From the NCBI GenBank assembly GCA_025935655.1, contig JAICUV010000105.1:1-10540 (forward strand): a DNA stretch of 10,540 nt, in the 5' to 3' direction. Source of the stretch: Chloroflexota bacterium. GTDB lineage: Bacteria; Chloroflexota; Limnocylindria; Limnocylindrales; CSP1-4. A model generated the notes under the pieces. The model saw only the letters and a list, made by a program, of their open reading frames with translations, searched no databases and was not told the origin of the DNA. Below, one piece after another: positions 1 to 6,042 of the stretch. Position 1 is the first letter of the stretch; each line of letters opens with the position of its first letter. A program made the position numbers and the translations under genes.

Positions 1-111
1 ACCGACGCCGGGCACGTCCTCGGACGGAGGACGATCGCGCGACTCCGGGCACGGGCCGCCGCGACCGCCGGACCCGCAGACCGCACGGGTCTCCCGGAGG
101 AGTCGGCGTGA
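1..111 (+). CDS. C-terminal end of an unidentified upstream gene (partial)
   Basis: Frame 1 is open from the window edge to a TGA at 109-111, giving the last 36 residues (ending TGLPEESA). The stop overlaps the GTG start of mobA as GTGA, the usual sign of two co-transcribed, translationally coupled genes. The fragment is Arg/Ala-rich and helical-looking, and I recognise no domain in it. Genes found directly upstream of mobA often belong to molybdoenzyme maturation (for example XdhC-type or molybdopterin synthesis proteins), but nothing visible in these residues proves that. The other two frames are also open over this short GC-rich stretch, so the call rests mainly on the GTGA junction. Confidence 0.5.
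   Translation, partial: TDAGHVLGRRTIARLRARAAATAGPADRTGLPEESA
96..102 (+). promoter_or_regulatory. Ribosome binding site of mobA
   Basis: GGAGGAG lies 5 nt before the GTG at 108. It decides the start, because the frame stays open further upstream with no better-placed initiation codon. Confidence 0.75.
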
Positions 112-782
112 GCGGGGAGCGGATCGTCGGCATCGTGCTGGCAGGCGGCGGCTCGAGGCGATTCGGTGGGCCGAAGCTGGCCGCGCCGCTCGATGGGCGG
201 CCGCTCCTCGACCATGCCGTCGAGGCGATGGGCGCGGTCGCGGGACACGTCATCGTCGTCGTCGCCCCGGACGCGGTCTCGCCCCCGCTCCCGGCCGGCG
301 TCGCCGGAAGAGCGACCGTCGCCCGCGACGAGGTCGGCGACGCGGGACCGCTCGCCGGCGTCGCGGCCGGGCTCGCCGCCATCACGGGCCTCGGTCCCAC
401 GGTCGTGCTCGTCGCGGGCGGCGACATGCCGACGCTCCATCCCGGCGTCCTGGGCCTGCTCGCGACGTCCCTCGCGTCCGACCCGGCCATCGTCGCGCTG
501 ACGCTCGAGGACACCGAGGGCGCCCCGCTCCCGATGGCGGTCCGGCCGGCGGTGCTGCCGACGGCACGGGCGCTCCTCGCCGGCGAGCGACGGAGCCTCC
601 GCGCGCTCCTGGAGGCGGTACCCCACGGGACGCTGCCCGCCGCCGCGTGGCGCGCGCTCGACCCGGATGGACGCACGCTCCGGGACGTCGACACCCCCGC
701 CGATCTCGGACGCGCTGCAACCACCCCATCGGCAGACGCCAAAACGCCCGTCCCTGGGAGGAAGGACGGGCGTCTTGCGTGA
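108..782 (+). CDS. mobA: Molybdenum cofactor guanylyltransferase (MobA-like)
   Basis: Predicted cytoplasmic nucleotidyltransferase of the MobA/MocA family. MobA transfers GMP from GTP to molybdopterin to give the guanine-dinucleotide cofactor of DMSO-reductase-type enzymes. The 224-residue protein has the nucleotide-binding signature LAGGGSRRFGGPK (residues 11-23, Lys23), a guanine-site-like GDAGPLAGVAAGL (77-89), the metal-binding GGDMPTL (104-110, Asp106) and a C-terminal LRDVDTPADL (191-200) matching the family's 'NTPEDL' end motif. Family proteins normally stop soon after that motif; here about 24 more residues follow, and the last of them are encoded by a terminator-like hairpin. The GTG start is set by GGAGGAG and by the GTGA overlap with the preceding gene, so it is probably the last gene of an operon. 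MocA (cytidylyltransferase) is the main alternative; no molybdoenzyme is in the window to decide. Confidence 0.85.
   Translation: MSGERIVGIVLAGGGSRRFGGPKLAAPLDGRPLLDHAVEAMGAVAGHVIVVVAPDAVSPPLPAGVAGRATVARDEVGDAGPLAGVAAGLAAITGLGPTVVLVAGGDMPTLHPGVLGLLATSLASDPAIVALTLEDTEGAPLPMAVRPAVLPTARALLAGERRSLRALLEAVPHGTLPAAAWRALDPDGRTLRDVDTPADLGRAATTPSADAKTPVPGRKDGRLA
741..776 (-). terminator. Terminator-like hairpin between mobA and the 62-residue gene
   Basis: ACGCCCGTCC (744-753) pairs perfectly with GGACGGGCGT (764-773) around a 10-nt loop. The stem extends by two A-T pairs past one A/C mismatch. Read on the minus strand the stem is followed by TTTT (744-741), so it fits best as the Rho-independent terminator of the minus-strand gene at 856-1044. 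On the plus strand the following sequence is only CTTGCG, a weaker terminator for mobA. The whole hairpin lies inside the last codons of mobA. Confidence 0.7.
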
Positions 783-788
783 GGTGCA

Positions 789-815
789 CCGGGCCTGGGA
801 GGAGCCGTGGCCCGG
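789..815 (-). terminator. Second hairpin downstream of the 62-residue gene
   Basis: CCGGGCC (789-795) and GGCCCGG (809-815) form a perfect 7-bp stem with a 13-nt loop in the mobA/small-gene convergent gap. There is no U-tract on the minus strand. It may assist the stronger hairpin at 741-776, or be chance in GC-rich DNA. Confidence 0.35.
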
Positions 816-855
816 GGAAAGCAGCCGGTCGGGATCGTGCCGACGGCCGGGTTGA

Positions 856-1044
856 TCAGGAGTTGGCGAAGGCCTTCGTGGGGCCCGCGGCCGGGGTGGC
901 GGCAGCGCGGCCGGCGAACAGCGAGGTCACCAGCGCGAACCGGCGGCCCTTCGGCTTGGACTCGCGGGCCTGCCGCTCGGCCGAGGCCTCTGCCATCAGA
1001 TCGGCGAGGTGCTCGTTGACCCGGTAGATGGCCAGGACGTGCAT
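856..1044 (-). CDS. Small 62-residue protein of unknown function
   Basis: The protein begins MHVLAIYRVNEHLADLMAEA and ends KAFANS. The first 30 residues look like an amphipathic helix rich in Ala/Glu/Arg, followed by a basic KPKGRR segment and an Ala/Gly-rich tail. There are no cysteines, no transmembrane segment and no motif I can name. The case for a real gene is mostly the translation signal: AAGGAGGTCA, almost the full anti-Shine-Dalgarno complement, is 9 nt before the ATG, and a terminator-like hairpin with TTTT lies downstream on the same strand. It is a single-gene unit, converging with mobA and downstream of the amidohydrolase on the same strand, from which a strong hairpin separates it. 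The strength of the ribosome binding site suggests an abundant small protein. I do not assign a function. Confidence 0.75.
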   Translation of the reverse strand: MHVLAIYRVNEHLADLMAEASAERQARESKPKGRRFALVTSLFAGRAAATPAAGPTKAFANS

Positions 1045-1053
1045 TCGAGGTGA

Positions 1054-1060
1054 CCTCCTT
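1054..1060 (-). promoter_or_regulatory. Very strong ribosome binding site of the 62-residue gene
   Basis: On the minus strand AAGGAGG followed by TCACC is a near-complete complement of the 16S rRNA 3' end, 9 nt before the ATG at 1044. It is the strongest such site in the window and fixes the start. Confidence 0.85.
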
Positions 1061-1063
1061 TCC

Positions 1064-1103
1064 GCGGCAGCTGGGGCGCTTCGTGTGGTGTGGTGCCTGC
1101 CGC
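1064..1103 (-). promoter_or_regulatory. 5'-leader hairpin before the 62-residue gene
   Basis: On the minus strand GCGGCAG (1103-1097) and CTGCCGC (1070-1064) form a perfect 7-bp stem with a 26-nt loop. The 3' arm ends 3 nt before the AAGGAGG site, so the stem could modulate ribosome access or protect the message's 5' end. It could also be chance. No convincing -10/-35 pair is visible between here and the hairpin at 1172-1199. Confidence 0.3.
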
Positions 1104-1171
1104 TGCGAGGAGTGTCGTCGAACGGGCGCGCGAATCGGATGGACGCGCGATCTCGATCTGCCTACGTCATC

Positions 1172-1199
1172 CGACGGACGGCGTGCCCGCCGTCCGTCG
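1172..1199 (-). terminator. 12-bp tetraloop hairpin ending the amidohydrolase gene
   Basis: CGACGGACGGCG (1172-1183) pairs perfectly with CGCCGTCCGTCG (1188-1199) around the loop TGCC. It starts 2 nt past the stop codon of the amidohydrolase on the minus strand. No U-tract follows (GATGACG), so it resembles the U-less hairpin terminators described for high-GC bacteria. Confidence 0.65.
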
Positions 1200-1201
1200 C
1201 C

Positions 1202-2845
1202 TCAGTCCAGACCGGGCGCCTCGTGGACGCACACGCCGTCGACGAACGTGGCGAGCACGCTCGCCTCGCCGATCGGGCCCGCCGCCTCGTCGAACAGGTC
1301 GCGGTCGATCACCGCGAGGTCGGCCAGCTTCCCGACCACGAGCGAGCCCGTCTCGTCGAGGTGGTTCGCGTACGCGGACCCGGCGGTGAACGCGGTCAGC
1401 GCGTCCACGAGCTCGAGGCGCTCGTGGGGGAGGAACGGCTCGCCGTCGGCGCGCGAGGCGTCGCTCACGCGGGTCACCGCGATCTCCATCTCGAGCAGCG
1501 GGTCCGGCGTCGAGACGCTCCAGTCGGAGCCCATGACCAGCGTCGCGCCGTGGCGGCGGAGCGATCGGAACGGGTACTGCCGGGCGCTCACCTCCGGTCC
1601 CAGCACGGGCAGCGTGAGCTCCGTCATCTGGTCCTCGAGCACCGCCCAGTAGGGCTGGGCGTTGGGCAGCGCGCCGAGCTCCCGGAAGCGCGGCAGGTCG
1701 TCGGGGTGGACGACCTGGATGTGTGCGAGGTGGGGCCGGGTGTCCGACCAGCCGTTGGTCTCGCGGGCCGCCTGGACGGCGTCGAGCGCGTTGCGCACGG
1801 CCCGGTCGCCCAGGGCGTGGAAGTGGGGCTGGAACCCGAGCGCGTCGAGCTTGACGGTCGCGGCCTTGAGCGTCTCCGGGTCGATGAAGTCCAGGCCGCT
1901 GTTGTGGGTCTCGCCGCCGTGCCCGTCGAGGTACGGCTGGAGCATCGCCGCGGTGCCGTTCTCGATGATCCCGTCGCACATGAGCTTGACGCTCGTCGCC
2001 GCGTACCGTCCGAGGACCCCGGTCCTGCGGCGCTCGACGAGCTCCTCGATCTGCTCCAGCCCGCGGGTGCGGTCCCACCACAGGGCGCCCACGACGCGCG
2101 CGGTGAGCTCGCCGGACGCCGCGAGCGCGAGGTACGCCGCCTGGTCGGCGGGCTCCACCCAAGCGTCCTGCCAGGCGGTGATTCCCAGGCTGTGCAGGTA
2201 GCGCTGCGCCTCGAGGAGCCCCTGGCGGTACTCGGCGTCGCTGGCCGGCGGCACGAGCGAGCCCACGAGGTTCATCGCCCCCTCGTGGAGCGTGCCCAAC
2301 GGCGAGCCGTCCGGGTCGCGCGCGATGCGGCCCGAGACCGGGTCCGCGGTGTCGGCGGTGATGCCCGTCCGCTCCAGCGCCGCCGTGTTCACCCACGCGT
2401 CGTGGCCGTCGCGATTGGGGAGGTAGACCGGCCGGTCCGGCACGACCCGGTCGAGGTCCTCCCGGCGCGGGAGCCCGCCCGGGAAGTCCGAGAGCGACCA
2501 GCCGCCGCCGAGGATCCACTCGCGGTCCGGGTTGGCCGCGGCGTACTCCGCGATGAGCCGCAGGTACTCGTCCTTGCCGCGGGCGTCGTGGAGCTCGCAC
2601 CGGATGCGCGCGAGGCCGCCGTGGGTCGGGTGGACGTGCGCGTCCTGGAAGCCGGCGGTCACGGTCCGCCCACGGAGCTCGATCACCCGCGTGCCCGGCC
2701 CCGCGAGGGGACGCACGTCCCGGTCGCCGCCCACGGCGACGATCCGGTTGCCGCGGACGGCCAGGGCCTGCGCCCACGACCTCGCGGCGTCGCCGGTGAA
2801 GATGCGGCCCCCGGTCAGGATCAGGTCGGCGTGCTCGATGGACAT
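1202..2845 (-). CDS. Amidohydrolase family protein (YtcJ-like, amidohydrolase_3)
   Basis: This 547-residue metal-dependent hydrolase is predicted to cleave amide or C-N bonds of an unknown substrate. The N-terminal composite beta domain (about 1-62) leads into GFQDAHVHPTHGG (residues 65-77), whose His70 and His72 are the HxH metal ligands. Lys287 in SVKLMCDG fits the bridging, possibly carboxylated lysine. HFHALGD (341-347) and LAHIQ (His375) give the further metal histidines, and GSDWSVSTPDPL (439-450) gives the catalytic Asp441. A C-terminal GKLADLAVIDRD (505-516) closes the composite domain. Size and motif order match the YtcJ branch, and all expected catalytic residues are present. No signal peptide is seen, so it is probably cytoplasmic. 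The frame stays open upstream to 3463 across the neighbouring gene, but homology-like sequence begins at the ATG at 2845. There is no Shine-Dalgarno before that ATG; a weak -10-like CATCCT 7 nt upstream suggests a leaderless message. The gene ends at a strong hairpin. The substrate cannot be read from the sequence. Confidence 0.9.
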   Translation of the reverse strand: MSIEHADLILTGGRIFTGDAARSWAQALAVRGNRIVAVGGDRDVRPLAGPGTRVIELRGRTVTAGFQDAHVHPTHGGLARIRCELHDARGKDEYLRLIAEYAAANPDREWILGGGWSLSDFPGGLPRREDLDRVVPDRPVYLPNRDGHDAWVNTAALERTGITADTADPVSGRIARDPDGSPLGTLHEGAMNLVGSLVPPASDAEYRQGLLEAQRYLHSLGITAWQDAWVEPADQAAYLALAASGELTARVVGALWWDRTRGLEQIEELVERRRTGVLGRYAATSVKLMCDGIIENGTAAMLQPYLDGHGGETHNSGLDFIDPETLKAATVKLDALGFQPHFHALGDRAVRNALDAVQAARETNGWSDTRPHLAHIQVVHPDDLPRFRELGALPNAQPYWAVLEDQMTELTLPVLGPEVSARQYPFRSLRRHGATLVMGSDWSVSTPDPLLEMEIAVTRVSDASRADGEPFLPHERLELVDALTAFTAGSAYANHLDETGSLVVGKLADLAVIDRDLFDEAAGPIGEASVLATFVDGVCVHEAPGLD

Positions 2846-2852
2846 GCGCGGC

Positions 2853-2858
2853 AGGATG
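2853..2858 (-). promoter_or_regulatory. Possible -10 element of the amidohydrolase gene
   Basis: On the minus strand TGCCATCCT ends 7 nt before the ATG at 2845: CATCCT with an upstream TG as in extended -10 elements. No -35 is recognisable. It would give a leaderless or nearly leaderless transcript, which fits the absence of a Shine-Dalgarno. This is a weak match. Confidence 0.3.
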
Positions 2859-2929
2859 GCAGGCCCACGGCGTGCGCGGGTGCCTGTTTCGTCCGCCGCG
2901 CCCGCCACGCGCCACGCGCCGCCGACGCC

Positions 2930-2935
2930 TAGGCT
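2930..2935 (+). promoter_or_regulatory. Leaderless-type -10 element of the MBL-fold gene
   Basis: TAGGCT (TANNNT) ends exactly 6 nt before the ATG at 2942, so transcription would begin at or next to the start codon. No Shine-Dalgarno is present. It sits in the short palindrome GCCTAGGC. The same hexamer-to-start spacing recurs before the gene at 6043. No -35 match is seen. Confidence 0.5.
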
Positions 2936-2941
2936 TCGGCC

Positions 2942-3490
2942 ATGACGTCTGTCCACCTGCTCCACGCCGGCTACGCGGGCGACCGCGTCGGCTCGTCCAT
3001 CGTCCTCGTCCGCGACGCGGACGCCCTCATCGTCGTGGATCCCGGGATGGTCGCGCGGCGCTCGCTGATCCTCGACCCGCTGCGCGACCTGGGCGTGGCG
3101 CCCGAGGCCGTGACCCACGTGTTCCTCAGCCACCACCACCCCGACCACACGGTCAACACCGCCCTGTTCCCGAACGCCGAGGTCGTGGACTTCTGGGCGC
3201 GCTACAAGGACGACCTGTGGCTGGACCACGACGGCGAGGGCCACCGCCTCTCCCCGAGGGCCGAGCTGTGGCTGACGCCCGGGCACACGGAGGAGGACGC
3301 CACCCTCGTCGTGGAGGCGGATGACGCGGTCTACGCGATGACCCACCTGTGGTGGCGCGAGGACCGGACGCCGGAGGAGGACCCGCTGGCCGCGGACCAG
3401 GCCTCGATCGAGGTCCATCGCGCGCGCGTCCTCGCGGCCGCCGACATCGTCATCCCCGGCCACGGCGGTCCGTTCCGCGTGCGCCCGTAG
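2942..3490 (+). CDS. MBL-fold metallohydrolase (MBLAC1-like)
   Basis: This small (182-residue) soluble metallo-beta-lactamase-fold hydrolase has an unknown substrate. The metal motif SHHHPDHT (residues 63-70) supplies the HxHxDH set (His64, His66, Asp68, His69). PGHTEED (113-119) gives His115, and the C-terminal IPGHGGPF (171-178) gives His174. VVDPGM (31-36) is the usual early Asp-Pro-Gly turn. Where most family members have Gly-Asp, with the Asp bridging the two metals, this protein reads AMTHLWW (132-138), so His135 stands in that place. I believe this is shared by a subfamily, but I cannot confirm it. The compact single-domain form resembles MBLAC1-like proteins rather than true beta-lactamases or glyoxalase II. 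It is divergent from the amidohydrolase (96-bp gap) and ends 9 bp from the converging methyltransferase gene with no terminator between. It appears leaderless. Confidence 0.88.
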   Translation: MTSVHLLHAGYAGDRVGSSIVLVRDADALIVVDPGMVARRSLILDPLRDLGVAPEAVTHVFLSHHHPDHTVNTALFPNAEVVDFWARYKDDLWLDHDGEGHRLSPRAELWLTPGHTEEDATLVVEADDAVYAMTHLWWREDRTPEEDPLAADQASIEVHRARVLAAADIVIPGHGGPFRVRP

Positions 3491-3499
3491 GCGGCAGCC

Positions 3500-4270
3500 T
3501 CAGCCGGCGCGCGTCGCGAGGATGTTGAGCCGGACGTAGCCGATCTCCGCCGCAGGGAGCGCGGCGGCGACGGCATCGACGAAGGCCTCGCGCTCCGCGT
3601 CACTGCCCAGCCGCTCGAGGTGCGCCCCGAGCACGACGGTGCGGAGGTACTCGCGGAACGGCTCGCCGGGCTCGAACCGCTCGGGCTCGTCGTGGAGCCA
3701 GGTCTCGATGTCGGTGAAGCCCGCGGCCTCGAGGCGGGTGCGCGTGTCCTCGGGCGTCGCGAACGTCCAGGGGCCGGTCCAGCCGTCGCCGATCGAGGCA
3801 AGCGCGTGCTGGACGGCCGCGATGTTGCCGGCACCGCCGCACTGGGCCACGAGCCGGCCGCCGGGCCGGAGCGGGGCGGCCAGGTGGCCGAACAGGGCGT
3901 CGTGGTCGCGGACCCAGTGGAGCGTCGCGGTCGAGAGGATCGCGTCGACGGACGCGGGTTCCAGCGGCAACGGCCGCCCGAGGTCCGCGACGACGTACGT
4001 CACCCTGGCCCCGAAGCGCGCCAGGCGATCGCGGGCGGCCGCGACCATGGACGGCGAGGCGTCGAGCGCGATGACGCGGCTCTCGGGCAGCCGGTCGAGC
4101 AGCTGCTCGGTCACCCGGCCCGAGCCGCATCCGGCGTCCAGGACCGTCTCGTCGCCGCGCAGCGGGAGCCGCCCGAGCACGTTCGTGCCCCAGCGCGTCA
4201 TCGGGTCCGCGACGCGGTCGTAGGTCGTCCCGTCCCAGTCGTGGGGTCGGGTCCCGGGCGCGTCAGCCAA
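3500..4270 (-). CDS. SAM-dependent class I methyltransferase (trans-aconitate methyltransferase-like)
   Basis: A predicted small-molecule methyltransferase of 256 residues if started at TTG 4270. It has an N-terminal HDWDGTTYDRVADP segment (10-23) typical of the family, the SAM-binding motif VLDAGCGSGRVT (43-54), the acidic residue Asp70 in ALDASPSM that binds the ribose, Asp96 in VADL near the adenine, and motif IV DAILSTATLHWV (109-120). A C-terminal helical lid FREYLRTVVLGAHLERL (205-221) matches the trans-aconitate/malonyl-CoA-type methyltransferase group. The frame has no ATG or GTG near the expected start. TTG at 4270 overlaps the exporter stop by 8 nt and gives the normal family length, while the first ATG (4414) would overlap the exporter by about 150 nt with unrelated sequence. 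It is the second gene of an exporter operon and probably translated by coupling. The substrate is unknown. Confidence 0.87.
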   Translation of the reverse strand: MADAPGTRPHDWDGTTYDRVADPMTRWGTNVLGRLPLRGDETVLDAGCGSGRVTEQLLDRLPESRVIALDASPSMVAAARDRLARFGARVTYVVADLGRPLPLEPASVDAILSTATLHWVRDHDALFGHLAAPLRPGGRLVAQCGGAGNIAAVQHALASIGDGWTGPWTFATPEDTRTRLEAAGFTDIETWLHDEPERFEPGEPFREYLRTVVLGAHLERLGSDAEREAFVDAVAAALPAAEIGYVRLNILATRAG

Positions 4271-5864
4271 CGGTGACCGCCTCGTGCGACGAGGGTCGGT
4301 CGGGCTCGTCGGCTCCCGCGGTGCCTTCGCCCCGCGACCGGAGGCCGATCCCGTTGGCCGCCGCGCCGCCGGCGAGCAGCGCGGCACACACGAGCGCCGC
4401 GAGGCGCATCGCATCGACCGAGGCGTCCGTCGCCGCCGCGGCGACCTCTGGCGGCGTGCCCGGGGCGGCCGGGTTGAGCGGCTGGACCTGCGTCCGGAGG
4501 GCCGGATCGTCGGGGTTCAGGCCGGGCACCGACGCGGCGAGCGTCGTGTAGAAGGACCCCGAGACCACGACGAAGATCAGCGCCGACAGGAGCGGCTGGC
4601 CGATCCGGCTGATCGAGTTGTTGATCGCCGACGCGACGCCCGCGTTCGAGACCGGGACGGAGGACATGAGGGTCGAGGTCAGCGGTGCGACCACGAGCGA
4701 GATCCCGACCCCGAACAGCAGCACGAACGGGAGGATGTCCACGATCGTGGACAGCGGCGGGACGTAGGTGGAGGGGTCGCCGAGCGCGAGCCTCCACGGC
4801 TCGGTGTCCGCGGGAACGCGGGCCAGCCACGTCAGCCCCCCGGCCATGAGCAGCGGCCCGGCGACGAGGAAGCGCCGCGCGCCGAGGCGGCCGGCGAGGG
4901 TCCCCACGCGCGTCGACAGCAGCGTCAGGAGGATCCCGGTCGGCAGGCCGATGACGCCGGCCGCGGTTGCCGTGTACCCGACGACGCCCTGGAGGAACAG
5001 CCCCTGGATGTAGAAGATCGTGTACATCGCGCCGTAGATCAGGAGCGTCGAGAGGTTGATGGTGGCGAACTCGCGTCGTCGGAACAGCCCCAGGGGCACG
5101 AGCGGGTTCGGGCGGCGGGTCATCAGGATCGGGAAGGCGACGAGGGCGATCGCGCCGATGACCAGCGCTGCCCACGCGACCGGGTCCTCCCAGTTGCGGT
5201 CCTGGCCGCGGATCGCCCCGAAGGCGAGCCCGCCGACGGCGACGACGGCCACCGCGGCGCCGAGCCAGTCGAACGTCCCGGTCGCGCCCTGCGCCTTCGT
5301 CTCGACCATGTGCCGCCGCGTCGCATAGAGGGCGACCACCACGAGCGGCACGTTGATCAGGAACGCGGCGCGCCAGCTCACGCCATCGACGAGGAGCCCG
5401 CCGATGACCGGGCCGAGGAGGGCCGTGGCCGATGTCGCGGACGCCCAGATGCCGAAGGCGCGGGCCCGGGCGGGTCCGTCGAACAGGGCCGTCAGGATCG
5501 CGAGCGAGCCCGGGACGAGGAGCGCGCCCGCGGCCCCCTGGACCAGGCGGGCGATGACCAGCAGCTCCAGCGTCGGGGCGAGACCGCACAGGACGGACAT
5601 CGTGCCGAAGCCGATGAGGCCGATCGTGAAGATCTTCCGGCGCCCGTGGTAGTCCGCGAGCGCGCCGCCGAGGATCAGCAGCGCCGCGAGCACCGCGAGG
5701 TAGCCGCTGACGGCATACGTCTGCCCCTCGAGCGTGGACACGTAGGTCCCGGGGAGCTCCTCGCCGATCCTCGGGAGGGCGAGGTTCATGACGGTTCCGT
5801 CGAGGAACACCATGGAGCTGCCGAGGATCACGGCGACCATGGTCCAGCGCTGGGACGACTGCAT
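4263..5864 (-). CDS. MFS transporter, DHA2 family (EmrB/QacA-like, 14 TM)
   Basis: Predicted inner-membrane proton-coupled multidrug exporter of 533 residues. Near the N-terminus LDGTVMNLALP (21-31) is the 14-TM family's motif D1. GGALADYHGRRK (66-77) is MFS motif A in the TM2-TM3 loop. RLVQGAAGALLVPGS (106-120) is motif B with its membrane Arg. GPVIGG (151-156) is the antiporter motif C, followed by SWRAAFLINVP (163-173). The two extra central helices and a long periplasmic loop before the last helix (from about PGLNPDDP to DAMRLAALV) fit DHA2. The tail is hydrophilic. ATG 5864 gives the usual short cytoplasmic lead MQSSQRW; no Shine-Dalgarno is visible. It is divergent from the S51-like gene, with three CAGCCAT repeats and a 22-bp palindrome between them that may be operators. 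It overlaps the methyltransferase start, so both may act on one compound. Drug specificity cannot be predicted. Confidence 0.9.
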   Translation of the reverse strand: MQSSQRWTMVAVILGSSMVFLDGTVMNLALPRIGEELPGTYVSTLEGQTYAVSGYLAVLAALLILGGALADYHGRRKIFTIGLIGFGTMSVLCGLAPTLELLVIARLVQGAAGALLVPGSLAILTALFDGPARARAFGIWASATSATALLGPVIGGLLVDGVSWRAAFLINVPLVVVALYATRRHMVETKAQGATGTFDWLGAAVAVVAVGGLAFGAIRGQDRNWEDPVAWAALVIGAIALVAFPILMTRRPNPLVPLGLFRRREFATINLSTLLIYGAMYTIFYIQGLFLQGVVGYTATAAGVIGLPTGILLTLLSTRVGTLAGRLGARRFLVAGPLLMAGGLTWLARVPADTEPWRLALGDPSTYVPPLSTIVDILPFVLLFGVGISLVVAPLTSTLMSSVPVSNAGVASAINNSISRIGQPLLSALIFVVVSGSFYTTLAASVPGLNPDDPALRTQVQPLNPAAPGTPPEVAAAATDASVDAMRLAALVCAALLAGGAAANGIGLRSRGEGTAGADEPDRPSSHEAVTVG

Positions 5865-5900
5865 CGTCGGTCGAGTGTGCGGCCGGTCGCTCGCGGCGTC

Positions 5901-5938
5901 CAGCCATCACGGCGTCAGCCATACGGGCGCTCAGCCAT
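5901..5938. repeat. Three direct CAGCCAT repeats upstream of the exporter
   Basis: CAGCCAT occurs at 5901-5907, 5916-5922 and 5932-5938, spaced 15 and 16 bp, 37-74 bp upstream of the exporter ATG. On the minus strand the middle copy reads CGTATGGCTGACG, which also resembles a -10 region. The spacing and position suit operator half-sites for a regulator of the exporter, but no regulator gene is adjacent. Confidence 0.45.
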
Positions 5939-5967
5939 CCCGCGTCCCGCCAGCCCGGCGACGACGG

Positions 5968-5989
5968 GCGCGGGCCCGCGGGCCCGCGC
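5968..5989. repeat. Perfect 22-bp GC palindrome in the divergent intergenic region
   Basis: Two GGGCCC blocks around a central GC, extended to a perfect 22-bp self-complementary sequence made only of G and C. It lies about 41 bp before the -10 of the S51-like gene and 104 bp upstream of the exporter start. It could be an operator, a hairpin, or a chance palindrome in GC-rich DNA. Confidence 0.4.
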
Positions 5990-6030
5990 GCGGCCGTCCG
6001 TCCGTCGCGGCCCGGAATCGGGGCCTGCAC

Positions 6031-6036
6031 TATGCT
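6031..6036 (+). promoter_or_regulatory. Leaderless-type -10 element of the S51-like gene
   Basis: TATGCT (TANNNT) ends exactly 6 nt before the GTG at 6043, and there is no Shine-Dalgarno. This is the same geometry as before the MBL-fold gene at 2942. It supports GTG 6043 as both the transcription and translation start. No -35 is evident. Confidence 0.5.
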
Positions 6037-6042
6037 GCGCCC

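Noticed and set aside
1028..2932. A 634-codon open frame on the plus strand opposite the amidohydrolase
   Set aside because: It is the antisense of a gene with complete catalytic motifs. The composition (Arg/Val/Asp/Glu/Ala low complexity) is the usual product of reading a GC-rich gene backwards.
2846..3463. N-terminal extension of the amidohydrolase frame across the MBL-fold gene
   Set aside because: The extension is antisense to a well-supported MBL-fold gene. Family-like sequence starts at the ATG at 2845.
4271..4414. Methyltransferase start at the first ATG of the frame (4414)
   Set aside because: It would overlap the exporter by about 150 nt and add Arg/Pro/Ser-rich sequence unlike the family.
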